From NCBI GenBank assembly GCA_030632465.1, contig DAOVUR010000008.1:1-18867 (forward strand): 18,867 nucleotides of DNA, in the 5' to 3' direction. Below, piece after piece: positions 1-7,235 of the stretch (positions within the stretch are counted from its first letter, which is position 1; each line of letters starts with the position of its first letter). The DNA is from a bacterium. Its GTDB lineage: Bacteria > Verrucomicrobiota > Kiritimatiellia > UBA8416 > CAMZLY01. A model generated the notes under the pieces. The model saw only the letters and a program-made list of their open reading frames with translations. It was not told the DNA's origin and searched no databases. The position numbers and the translations under genes are program-made.

Positions 1-1471
1 CACCACCTGCATAGAATCTTTCATCAGCAGGAATATCTTCACGATTAGCGTCATGTATTGAACCTATCAGAACTCTGCCTGCTAAAACAAATGATCGTTT
101 TTTTGACAACAGAAGATACCCTCGATCCTCAGTCAGATATCTAACGAAGCTATCATCGTTTCTTACATCTCTAAATGGCTCCACTAGAAAAATAGCACGC
201 CACCCCTCCTTGGTATCCAGCTGGTCATCACGAGTATCACGTTCAAGGGAAAGAGGAACACTCACAAGATCATAATCCTCACCACTATCAAACTGTTCAA
301 CAAACGATGTTTTATAAACCAGCCCTAAATCAACGGTTGAATAACGCCCAACCTTATATTCCAATGTAACCGATCCTTCATAACTCCTACTAGAATATGC
401 ATCAGGAGTTTCATACATTGTTTCCGTTGCAATCAATAGCGATAAGTTTCTCGACAAAAAATCAGGTCGGGTAAACTGAAGACGCTGAAATCTTTCAATC
501 TCAGAAACTGCTAATGTATACCCAAACGATTCTGCACCATGAAACAAGTTTCGGTGTTCCCAAGAGATAATGCCACCAACCCCTACATCAGAGCGGTAAC
601 TAGCACCAACTCTTACCGTCCTATACTGACGTTCCTTAACCTCCACAGACATAGATAACGAGCCATCATCATCAAGACTATCCCCATGTGACACCTTAGC
701 TGTATTAAATAGTCCAGAAACAAGTAGATCCTGTTCAAAATCAGCAACATCCCTTATGTCATAAAGATCACCTTTCCGCCAACTAATCCTCCGCCGGATA
801 TATCTACTATTAACCCGTTCCTCACCGCTTATTGCAACATTACCAAATGTAGCAATTGCTCCAGTCTTAATCATAAAAGTAACATCAATAGACTTACTAT
901 CTTTATCAATGGTCACTATACGTTCTACTAACTGCGCAAAAGGATATCCTTTACGTTTAACTTGCCTAAGCAAGCGTGCCTCCTCAAATATGACAGCAGA
1001 AGCAACTGCAGGTGCATCTTTTTTTAATAACACCTTAATAACAGGCGGCAGAGAGCTACTATTTTCTTCTTCAACATATTTTATACTCACCGCTCTAAAG
1101 AGATAACGCTCATTGAGTTTCGGTTTAAACGTAAGAATAGCAGGCGTTTTATTCGTATTAATGTCATATTCAACCACTCCGTTGTAATAGCCATGCGACT
1201 GTAAGACTGCGGCCATGCTTATAATATCGGCATCTGCCCGTCGCCGTAACTGCGCAACTGTTGCTGGCGGGGAGTCCTGGAGCCTCACTGCCATCGACTG
1301 CGAAGCAAGCTCGGCACGTATACCGCGCCTTGTAACTTTAGCAACCTTAGCCTTATATGGAAATGATATCTGATCCGCAACGGCACACACACTCAGCATA
1401 GCCACCATAACCAGGGTCAGACCTTGACTATTGACTTTAGCCTTGTAACATTTAATTTGAGCTCGTTTCAT
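1..1471 (-). CDS. TamA/BamA-like Omp85 outer-membrane assembly protein (3' end outside window)
   Basis: About 490 codons are visible. The start is ATG at 1471 (MKRAQIKCYK), with a hydrophobic stretch ending near CAVA that reads as a signal peptide. Residues about 30-280 look like POTRA domains, with motifs such as SHGYYNG (near residue 90), FGNVAISGEERV and LLVSGLFNTAKV. The later part is the start of an Omp85 beta-barrel (SYRSDVGVGG, WEHRNLFHGAE, then ERFYAGG at the window edge, the usual RF..GG barrel motif). Omp85 proteins insert beta-barrel proteins or autotransporters into the outer membrane; the POTRA-barrel order fits TamA better than BamA, though a BamA paralogue is possible. No Shine-Dalgarno is seen. 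A promoter-like -10 ends 7 nt before the ATG, so the mRNA may be leaderless. It is divergent from ispH across a repeat-bearing gap. Confidence 0.85.
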   Translation of the reverse strand, partial: MKRAQIKCYKAKVNSQGLTLVMVAMLSVCAVADQISFPYKAKVAKVTRRGIRAELASQSMAVRLQDSPPATVAQLRRRADADIISMAAVLQSHGYYNGVVEYDINTNKTPAILTFKPKLNERYLFRAVSIKYVEEENSSSLPPVIKVLLKKDAPAVASAVIFEEARLLRQVKRKGYPFAQLVERIVTIDKDSKSIDVTFMIKTGAIATFGNVAISGEERVNSRYIRRRISWRKGDLYDIRDVADFEQDLLVSGLFNTAKVSHGDSLDDDGSLSMSVEVKERQYRTVRVGASYRSDVGVGGIISWEHRNLFHGAESFGYTLAVSEIERFQRLQFTRPDFLSRNLSLLIATETMYETPDAYSSRSYEGSVTLEYKVGRYSTVDLGLVYKTSFVEQFDSGEDYDLVSVPLSLERDTRDDQLDTKEGWRAIFLVEPFRDVRNDDSFVRYLTEDRGYLLLSKKRSFVLAGRVLIGSIHDANREDIPADERFYAGG

Positions 1472-1478
1472 TTAACAA

Positions 1479-1507
1479 TTTATACGCTTTATTACTGAAT
1501 TTAACAA
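1479..1507 (-). promoter_or_regulatory. promoter of the TamA-like gene, probably leaderless
   Basis: On the minus strand, TTGTTA (1507-1502), 17 nt spacer, TATAAA (1484-1479). The -10 ends 7 nt before the ATG at 1471, so transcription would start at or next to the start codon. There is no Shine-Dalgarno between them. Confidence 0.5.
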
Positions 1508-1582
1508 GTACCTGATTGTCAAAACCTAATCACTACCAATCCCATATTGGAAACAGCTATAGAAAACTATTTTCAACAAGAA

Positions 1583-1722
1583 ATCTTCTGTTCCAACGGG
1601 ACAAGCCCATTGGGGACAATAGCTCTGCAAGCGGCAACAGGACAAGCCCATTGGGGGACAACAGTTTTGCACGTGGCTACGGGACAAGCCTATCGGGGAC
1701 AACAGTTTTGCACGTGGCTCAT
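1583..1722 (+). repeat. palindromic dispersed element, long form with three ~41-bp tandem units
   Basis: The element begins ATCTTCTGTTCCAACGGG and ends GTGGCTCAT. Its core, GGACAAGCC followed by a GGGGACAA...GCA.GTGGC block, occurs three times, with ACAAG at 1601, 1642 and 1684 (periods 41 and 42). In the first unit CCAACGGG (1593-1600) and CCCATTGG (1606-1613) flank ACAAG and can form a hairpin. A one-unit, 57-bp copy with the same outer ends lies at 8217-8273. The 83-bp length difference equals the two extra units. The element fills much of the 339-bp gap between the TamA-like gene and ispH and is open in several frames, which creates spurious ORFs. Confidence 0.85.
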
Positions 1723-1774
1723 ACGACACTTCATATTACAAAGCACCATTTTTAACCTCACTACCCCTTTTTCC

Positions 1775-1802
1775 TTGAATAGTATTAAAACATCTCTATG
1801 CT
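1775..1802 (+). promoter_or_regulatory. promoter of ispH, probably leaderless
   Basis: TTGAAT (1775-1780), 16 nt spacer, TATGCT (1797-1802). The -10 ends 8 nt before the ATG at 1811, and no Shine-Dalgarno precedes that ATG. This fits transcription beginning at the start codon. Confidence 0.4.
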
Positions 1803-1810
1803 ATTACCGT

Positions 1811-2641
1811 ATGAAAATAATTTTAGCTAAATCAGCCGGTTTCTGCTGGGGCGTCACACGTGCTATTAAAAAAGCGCGCGAGTTATCCTCACATAACAGC
1901 TCCGTCTATACGGATGGCCCGCTCATCCACAACGAACAGATGATCTCTCAACTTGATAGCGAGAAGATAACAGCCACCAATGATCCAGCATCCATAGAAG
2001 AGTCTCCGCTACTTATCAGAGCCCATGGAATTCCACCAGAACGACGTACCATGTTAAATGATCTCAACATTACTATTGCCGACGCCACATGCCCTGATGT
2101 TGCAAAGATACAAGGGCTAATACGTAAACATGTACGACAAGGTTGTATCATTATAATATATGGCGATAAAGGACACGCCGAAGTGGTCGGGCTAGAGGGT
2201 TATGCGGAAGAAAAGAGCTTTATAGTAGCAACACCAGAGGATGTAAACAAAATCCCAATCTCAGATAAGCGAGTATGCTTAGTATCGCAATCAACGCAAC
2301 TACCACTTTCTTACGGCAAGATTATCGATGCTGTTAATGCTCGTTTCCCAAATGCAATTATACTTGATACAATTTGTGAATCAACCAAGAACAGACAGCA
2401 GGAACTGCTAGATATAGCCGAAGATGTAGATGCAATTGTTGTGGTGGGCGGTTTACACAGCGCTAATACTGTTAGGCTTCTTGAATTGGCGGCAACAGTT
2501 AAACCAACCTTCCATATCCAGACAGCAGATCAGTTAAAAAGAGATGACTTTAAAGAGTTTGAAGCTGTAGGCTTAACTGCGGGGGCATCAACACCAGACT
2601 TTATTATCGAAAAAGTACAGGAGCGCTTGAGCTCTTTCTAA
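1811..2641 (+). CDS. ispH: 4-hydroxy-3-methylbut-2-enyl diphosphate reductase (IspH/LytB)
   Basis: IspH is the [4Fe-4S] enzyme of the last MEP-pathway step, reducing HMBPP to IPP and DMAPP in the cytoplasm. The 276-residue product carries the three cluster cysteines: C12 (AGFCWGV), C94 (DATCP) and C189 (DTICEST). Substrate-site histidines H40 (LIHN), H72 (RAHG) and H122 (GH in GDKGHAE) are present, as are the catalytic Glu at 124, the (S/T)NR segment as HSANTVRL, and the C-terminal GLTAGASTP. The frame is open upstream to 1547, but that part runs through the palindromic repeat and has no IspH homology, so ATG 1811 (MKIILAKSAG) is chosen. Its 3' end overlaps the convergent SH3b gene by 38 bp. 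It is slightly short for the family (often about 300-320 residues). Confidence 0.96.
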   Translation: MKIILAKSAGFCWGVTRAIKKARELSSHNSSVYTDGPLIHNEQMISQLDSEKITATNDPASIEESPLLIRAHGIPPERRTMLNDLNITIADATCPDVAKIQGLIRKHVRQGCIIIIYGDKGHAEVVGLEGYAEEKSFIVATPEDVNKIPISDKRVCLVSQSTQLPLSYGKIIDAVNARFPNAIILDTICESTKNRQQELLDIAEDVDAIVVVGGLHSANTVRLLELAATVKPTFHIQTADQLKRDDFKEFEAVGLTAGASTPDFIIEKVQERLSSF

Positions 2642-4289
2642 TATCAGTTACCCAAACAACCATATCACGAACGCCCTGCACCCAGTATGATTTGCCACTT
2701 ACCGTCACGGTAGAGCCCAGCAAGTCATCAAGGTCAACATTTTCACAGATCACATAACAGGAAACAGAGCGACGTCCAGCACCAACAAGGCGGTACTCAC
2801 TTGGTCGTCTCCATGTACGGCCAGCACGCTTTAGCTTCCCATTAAGAATAACCATCTTCCCCTGCTCCATAGATGATACTAATCTACTCTCATCGATAGA
2901 TCCAGGAATGTCATTTGTATTAACAAAATGGTGTCTTTCCAGCTTACGTCTTGGCGGTTTAACAGCTTTAGCGTTATAACGATCTGGTTTACGAGCAACC
3001 TTCACAGGCTTAGAGGCAACAGAAACTGGTGCCGTAATTACCACCGGCTCTACAACATCATCTTCACTAACACTAAATGTTGGCAGTAAAACTATTTCTG
3101 GCATGGCAACAACTTCGGACACTGGCGCGGCCACTGGTTCAGAACCAGCAGCAGGCATATCACCCAACTCTTGAACCAAATCATCAACTTTCTCGCCCCT
3201 GCTAGAGGTAGCAGTAATCGGCCGAGATAGCTTGCCGGCAGGTATAAAAACAGTCTCTACAATTGGTTCAACCACCGGCGCAACCACTACCACAGGCTTC
3301 TTAACTTCTACTATTTCAATCACAGGTGGTGGTTCAATCACAACTTCCACTACCTCAACCACAGGCTGAACAACCACTACTTCTTCTACAGTTGGTTTAA
3401 CTGGTTCAACAACAGATTGTACAGGAACAATAACAACTACTGGCGCCACAGTTTCTGGTTCAATTAAGGAGATAGGTTCTAGTTCCAGCACATCTATAGA
3501 AGACTCTACAACTGGCTCAATAATAGACTGAACAACTGGCTTGCTGATCACAATAACTGGCGCTTCTACAGGAGGCTTAGTTACCGACTGAACAGCAGGT
3601 TGAGTAGTCACAATAACTGGCAGTTTAATAACGGGCTGAATAACAGGCTGAACAACCACCACTTCTTCTACGATCGGATTGATAACTGGCTTACTGATCA
3701 CGATAACAGGTGACTCGACTACTGGCTCTGATACTGGTGCACTTACCTCAATAACAGGGTGTTCGATTACCGATTCGACTACCGGCTTACTTGCTGCAAT
3801 AATAGGCAGTTCTATAGCTGGCTCAACAACAGGAGCGGGTAAAGAATCTGTCAGCTCCACATACTTACTATTGATCCAAACTCGGCAACTAGTTGGAGCA
3901 TCGATTTTCATCCAGCTCTTCTCAGTTCCATGTGGCACTACTTTATCGCCCTTAAACAACATACCAACAGTGCGATAATTTATTCCCGGCCCTGAACGAA
4001 CACTTAATTTAGATACAGCAACAACATCTTTATTAATTAACTCTGCATAAGTCCAGACGTACGTTCCTGCTGGAACTGATACCGCAATCCATTCACCGAC
4101 ACCCATCTCATCTGCATGCAGAATAGTTCCACGCGACACCTGAGAGACAACTTCCGATTCACCATCAGCAACTGCACGTAAATTTACATTATCTCCAGTA
4201 ACTTTTAGAAGAACATCGGAATAAGCTACTGAAGAGGCAATAAGGCAACTGAAAAGTGCAATTTTGAAAGTAGCATAAACTCTTGTCAT
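2604..4289 (-). CDS. secreted SH3b-domain protein with long Val/Pro/Glu-rich linker
   Basis: A 561-residue protein. Residues 1-24 look like a signal peptide (ALFSCLIASSVAYS). Two bacterial SH3 domains follow, at about 25-85 (DNVNLRAVADGESEVV) and 90-146 (LSVRSGPGINYRTVG, KSWMKI). Residues about 151-425 are low complexity, repeating PVVEP/VIVISKP/EEVVVVQPV-like blocks. A basic stretch (about 426-455) leads to a globular C-terminal domain of about 105 residues (MVILNGKLKRAGRTW, VTVSGKSYWVQGVRDMVVW) that I cannot assign. SH3b domains usually bind peptidoglycan or other periplasmic ligands, and the linker could span the periplasm, but no enzymatic domain is seen. The start is supported by AGGGGGG about 9 nt upstream. 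It follows the small basic protein gene by 27 nt, probably in one transcript, and its last 38 bp overlap ispH tail to tail. Confidence 0.85.
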   Translation of the reverse strand: MTRVYATFKIALFSCLIASSVAYSDVLLKVTGDNVNLRAVADGESEVVSQVSRGTILHADEMGVGEWIAVSVPAGTYVWTYAELINKDVVAVSKLSVRSGPGINYRTVGMLFKGDKVVPHGTEKSWMKIDAPTSCRVWINSKYVELTDSLPAPVVEPAIELPIIAASKPVVESVIEHPVIEVSAPVSEPVVESPVIVISKPVINPIVEEVVVVQPVIQPVIKLPVIVTTQPAVQSVTKPPVEAPVIVISKPVVQSIIEPVVESSIDVLELEPISLIEPETVAPVVVIVPVQSVVEPVKPTVEEVVVVQPVVEVVEVVIEPPPVIEIVEVKKPVVVVAPVVEPIVETVFIPAGKLSRPITATSSRGEKVDDLVQELGDMPAAGSEPVAAPVSEVVAMPEIVLLPTFSVSEDDVVEPVVITAPVSVASKPVKVARKPDRYNAKAVKPPRRKLERHHFVNTNDIPGSIDESRLVSSMEQGKMVILNGKLKRAGRTWRRPSEYRLVGAGRRSVSCYVICENVDLDDLLGSTVTVSGKSYWVQGVRDMVVWVTDIRKSSSAPVLFR

Positions 4290-4316
4290 TCCAGCCCCCC
4301 TGGTAATATCTGTAAA

Positions 4317-4469
4317 TTATTCTGATTTAGTTTTTGGTAAACCTAATCCGCGGTCTCCCTCTTTCCATTTACCCTGCGACTGCAGTAGATCAATACGTTC
4401 ACCACGCTTCAAAACATTACGTTTTACTGCAATTTTACTAGCTGATTTTAAACTTGGGTGCTGTGACAT
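4317..4469 (-). CDS. small basic protein of the Chlamydiae/Verrucomicrobia type
   Basis: A 50-residue, strongly basic protein (starts MSQHPSLKSASK; core KRNVLKRGERIDLL; GKWKEGDR; ends GLPKTKSE). The MSQH start, R/KRNVLKR.ERI.LL block, GKWK.GDR and LPKT end match from memory a small basic protein family of Chlamydiae and Verrucomicrobia (I recall TIGR04137). Its function is unknown to me. An AGGAG lies 8 nt before the ATG and a good promoter lies further upstream, so the gene is well supported despite its length. It is the first gene ahead of the SH3b gene. It is also the best phylogenetic marker in the window. Confidence 0.88.
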   Translation of the reverse strand: MSQHPSLKSASKIAVKRNVLKRGERIDLLQSQGKWKEGDRGLGLPKTKSE

Positions 4470-4531
4470 TCTTATTTCTCCTATTAATTAACACTATAAA
4501 AAGATCATCTGCGCATAAATAACGCCCATAA

Positions 4532-4560
4532 TCTATATCTCCTAACAAATAATGTGACAA
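4532..4560 (-). promoter_or_regulatory. sigma70-type promoter of the small basic protein / SH3b operon
   Basis: On the minus strand, TTGTCA (4560-4555), 17 nt spacer, TATAGA (4537-4532). This gives a leader of about 55 nt that carries the AGGAG ribosome site before ATG 4469. Both boxes are close to consensus. Confidence 0.5.
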
Positions 4561-4596
4561 ATAATGGGCTTAGATGCAATCAATGTCAATATTCTT

Positions 4597-4624
4597 TTGC
4601 ATTACATGCATCATATATCATAAT
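4597..4624 (+). promoter_or_regulatory. putative promoter of the exonuclease gene
   Basis: TTGCAT (4597-4602), 16 nt spacer, CATAAT (4619-4624), about 36 nt before ATG 4661. It diverges from the small basic protein promoter. The region is AT-rich, so a chance match is possible. Confidence 0.4.
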
Positions 4625-4660
4625 GTATCTCAAATAAATCTAACTGAACGGAATATACTC

Positions 4661-5512
4661 ATGTCAAAACTTAAACTAAACCGACCTCTCGCAATATTCG
4701 ATATAGAAGCAACTGGCATCAGCCCACGCGTCGATAGAATGGTAGAACTCTGTATTATCAAACTGATGCCTGACAATAGCCGAATCACCCACACTTGGCG
4801 TATTAACCCAACAATTCCTATACCGGCAGAGACTTCAGATATACACGGCATTTATGATGCTGATGTAGCTGACTCTCCTACCTTCGCTCAATTAGCAGAG
4901 GAAATCCTTGCCGTACTAGACAACTGCGACCTTGGTGGCTATAATGTTACACGCTACGATATACCTATGCTATGTGAAGAATTTAAGCGCGCGAACATCA
5001 CCTTTGATGCCGATGCTCGTAAAGTAGTTGATGCGCAACGTATCTTTCACCGCAAAGAACCGCGCGGCCTTGAAGCTGCACTGAAGTACTACTGTAGCAG
5101 AGAACATATCGGCGCACATGGTGCTGAAGCTGATGTTATTGCCACTATCGATGTACTTATCGGGGAACTTGAGATGTATCCAGATGTGCCATGCACAGTT
5201 GACGAACTAGATCTCTATTGCAACCCTATTGACCCGCTATGGGTCGACAGAGCTGGACGCCTAAAATGGTCAGATGGCGAGATTGTCCTTACCTTTAGTC
5301 AAAAGAAAGGGCAAAAGCTAAAGGATATAGTTGCTTTTGACTCCGGTTTCATAAAATGGATAATAAAAAGTGATTTTCCTCAAGACACAAAGAGAATAGT
5401 CGCCGATGCGCTAAAAGGAATATGGCCAGAGCCACCTGAAGGGCAAAAAAAGAAAACTACCGCCGCCCCTAAAGATCCAATAAGCCAGATCGGCCAATTA
5501 GATCTGCTGTAA
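4661..5512 (+). CDS. DEDDh 3'-5' exonuclease, ExoX/DnaQ-like
   Basis: A 283-residue cytoplasmic nuclease. Exo I is FDIEATG with D14 and E16; Exo II is GGYNVTRYDIPML with D100; Exo III is HGAEADVIATIDVL with H153 and D158. These are all the metal-binding and catalytic residues of DnaQ-type DEDDh exonucleases. The C-terminal part (about 190-255: GEIVLTFSQKKGQKL, DSGFIKWIIKSDFP) matches the small domain found after the exonuclease fold in exodeoxyribonuclease X-like proteins. The end, PISQIGQLDLL, contains QLDLL, which resembles a beta-clamp-binding motif (QL(S/D)LF type); that is inference. The frame extends to 4574, but the homology and the promoter position favour ATG 4661. The ribosome site is weak (CGGA). 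A heptamer repeat follows the stop directly. Confidence 0.9.
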   Translation: MSKLKLNRPLAIFDIEATGISPRVDRMVELCIIKLMPDNSRITHTWRINPTIPIPAETSDIHGIYDADVADSPTFAQLAEEILAVLDNCDLGGYNVTRYDIPMLCEEFKRANITFDADARKVVDAQRIFHRKEPRGLEAALKYYCSREHIGAHGAEADVIATIDVLIGELEMYPDVPCTVDELDLYCNPIDPLWVDRAGRLKWSDGEIVLTFSQKKGQKLKDIVAFDSGFIKWIIKSDFPQDTKRIVADALKGIWPEPPEGQKKKTTAAPKDPISQIGQLDLL

Positions 5513-5513
5513 C

Positions 5514-5555
5514 GGAGGACGTAGACTAAGGTCGGAGGTCTGCGGCCGGAAGGCC
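5514..5555 (+). repeat. degenerate 7-bp tandem repeat, convergent gap 1
   Basis: Immediately after the exonuclease stop the sequence reads in near-heptamers: GGAGGAC GTAGACT, then AAGGTC GGAGGTC TGCGGCC, then GGAAGGCC. The register is less regular than in the copy at 13507-13555, but the word set (GGAGGTC, GTAGACT) is shared with the copies at 8337-8364 and 13507-13555. Confidence 0.55.
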
Positions 5556-5577
5556 TCGACGCAAAGATATCGAACAT

Positions 5578-5638
5578 AGTTTGTTTAACTACAAACTGAT
5601 AGCTAGGAACTGAAGATTTATTTTATTTATAAATCTTC
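5578..5638. other. two consecutive perfect hairpins around the TPR gene stop
   Basis: Hairpin one: AGTTTGT (5578-5584), loop TTAACT, ACAAACT (5591-5597). Hairpin two: GAAGATTTAT (5612-5621), 7-nt T-rich loop, ATAAATCTTC (5629-5638), a perfect 10-bp stem that includes the TPR gene stop codon (5625-5623). They lie between convergent genes and may terminate or protect both transcripts, but neither has a clean GC stem plus U-tract. Confidence 0.4.
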
Positions 5639-7005
5639 TCTACTTTATCAGCAATATCGCGATAACTAATATCAACCTGGTATATCTGTTTAAAGTAGCC
5701 AAGTGCTCCCGCTGTATCACCAGAAATTTCAGCAATTAGCCCCAGTTCATAAGTAATATCTTTCTTAGTATCATCCATGGTGGATAGATCCGCAGACGCT
5801 AGTTCAAGCTGTTCAGTAGCCATATCGTACTGCTCTTTCTGCTTAAAGCAGATACCAAGATAGTATAGTGCACGTGTACGGAACTGCGGGTTACTCTGTG
5901 CCAACTGGAATTGCTGTATTGCTTCATTCAGATAATCATTATCAAAGAGCATTACACCCCACTCAAACTTAAGAACCAAGTCATTCGGATAGCGATCAAC
6001 TCGCTGTTGCAAGTCTTCAAAGAGGAACTGTGCCCGCTCCTGCTCTTTAACAGCAAGTGCATCCTGGTCATTAGCAGCCTTAATATGTTCAATGTCATAA
6101 TCAAACTGCTGCAATTTAATACGACTAAGAGCAGCATCAACTTCAGGGTCACCAGAGCTTAACTCCATAGCCTTCTCGAGAATAACTATGGCCTCTGCAA
6201 ACATCTCTTTCTGCACGTACAGTCTAGCCAAGTTGCGGTAATGATTGATATTCCCTGCTTCATTCTCGATCTTTTCTTTAGACAATTCAATTAAAGCATC
6301 CAGATCCTTATCACTCTTAACCGCCTTAGATTCCTGTTCCAACAGTTGCGCCCCTTTAGAATCACGGATATTATCACGGAAAGAACCACCATCTGCAGCA
6401 TCAGTCCACCCACCTCTATTCATGCTATCCAAGGCCATAGAATCCTTCATGGCTCTCAGCATCTCAGGATCATTAGGGAACATATCGCATAACTTTTCAT
6501 AACACAATTTTGCATCATTCATTCGCCCAGCTGCTTGATAATATTTCCCAAGCGCCTTTAACAGTTTAGCATTATCAGGAAAGTGATCTCTTGCAACTTC
6601 CAATGTTTGAACAGCTGCTTCTGGCAGGTCGTCTAAAGTTGCCGCTTCTGCAAAGAGCAGAACAAAATCAATATTCAATGCATCAATCTGTAACATTTTC
6701 TCTGCTGCCTCAACTGCCTGCGAGCCCTTGCCAGCTTTGATTAATGCAGCAACCTTTAGGGATAATGGCATTCCTTTTAGTTTGGAAACTATGCTAGTTG
6801 CACCACCACCCTTTTTCTCTTTAAGCAACTTAACCTCTGCCGCCCGCAAAAACTTCCGAGCCTTTAATAAGCCAGGGCATGCCTTCACCGATTCAGCAAA
6901 CATATCTATCGCATATTCCATATTGTTATGCTCAAAGGCCACAAAACCTCGGTCAAACAGCTCTTTGGCCTTTTTAGGAGCATCACTCATTAAAATCTCA
7001 GCCAT
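5623..7005 (-). CDS. tetratricopeptide-repeat protein
   Basis: A 460-residue protein without signal peptide or membrane segments, so probably cytoplasmic. TPR-like helical pairs run through most of it: near 16-50 (AKELFDRGFVAFEHNNMEYAI), 140-185 (LLKALGKYYQAAGRMNDAK), 255-290 (HYRNLARLYVQKEMFAEAI) and 350-445 (ALYYLGICFKQKEQYDMATEQ, ITYELGLIAEISGDTAGAL). A charged, possibly flexible segment lies at about 195-235. TPRs mediate protein-protein contacts; no partner is evident from the neighbours. The start is uncertain between ATG 7005 (MAEILMSDAPKK) and ATG 6990 (MSDAPKK), since neither has an ideally spaced ribosome site. It is divergent from the amidase gene. Confidence 0.85.
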   Translation of the reverse strand: MAEILMSDAPKKAKELFDRGFVAFEHNNMEYAIDMFAESVKACPGLLKARKFLRAAEVKLLKEKKGGGATSIVSKLKGMPLSLKVAALIKAGKGSQAVEAAEKMLQIDALNIDFVLLFAEAATLDDLPEAAVQTLEVARDHFPDNAKLLKALGKYYQAAGRMNDAKLCYEKLCDMFPNDPEMLRAMKDSMALDSMNRGGWTDAADGGSFRDNIRDSKGAQLLEQESKAVKSDKDLDALIELSKEKIENEAGNINHYRNLARLYVQKEMFAEAIVILEKAMELSSGDPEVDAALSRIKLQQFDYDIEHIKAANDQDALAVKEQERAQFLFEDLQQRVDRYPNDLVLKFEWGVMLFDNDYLNEAIQQFQLAQSNPQFRTRALYYLGICFKQKEQYDMATEQLELASADLSTMDDTKKDITYELGLIAEISGDTAGALGYFKQIYQVDISYRDIADKVEKIYK

Positions 7006-7198
7006 ATCTCTCTACACACCTTTCTTTAAATAGGAAGCTACATAATTAATACCGTAAATATCATCTGGTACCATTTAACGTATAAACAGTGAAAACTGAT
7101 AATTGCGGAATAAAACACCACTCTTACCAGCTTTTCATTGAGCCATAATATCTCTTTATCGTCAAGCATTTTTGTTAAACCAGCTGCGTACTTTACCC

Positions 7199-7228
7199 TT
7201 GTCTTACACCATACATTTCCTCTACTAT
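7199..7228 (+). promoter_or_regulatory. promoter of the amidase gene, probably leaderless
   Basis: TTGTCT (7199-7204), 18 nt spacer, TACTAT (7223-7228). The -10 overlaps the first possible ATG (7227) and ends 7 nt before the next in-frame ATG (7236). The second ATG is therefore the likely start, on a leaderless mRNA. Confidence 0.42.
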
Positions 7229-7235
7229 GCCACGC

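Noticed and set aside
1583..1722. CRISPR array
   Set aside because: Units are contiguous 41-42 bp repeats with no unique spacers, only three copies, and no cas genes nearby.
1516..1755. Short overlapping reading frames on both strands with repeated GDN/SPIGLS-like peptides
   Set aside because: They are translations of the tandem repeat units, without ribosome sites or protein-like composition.
1547..1810. N-terminal extension of ispH
   Set aside because: The frame is open by chance through the palindromic repeat; IspH homology starts at ATG 1811, where a promoter is correctly spaced for a leaderless start.
3679..3978. Plus-strand reading frame rich in Thr/Ser/Gly
   Set aside because: It is the antisense of the Val/Pro/Glu repeat region of the SH3b gene, which is open on both strands because of biased codons.
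4491..4526. 11-codon leader peptide (minus strand) with an AGGAG before it, upstream of the small basic protein
   Set aside because: The AGGAG overlaps the better-supported promoter, so the transcript would start too late to include it.
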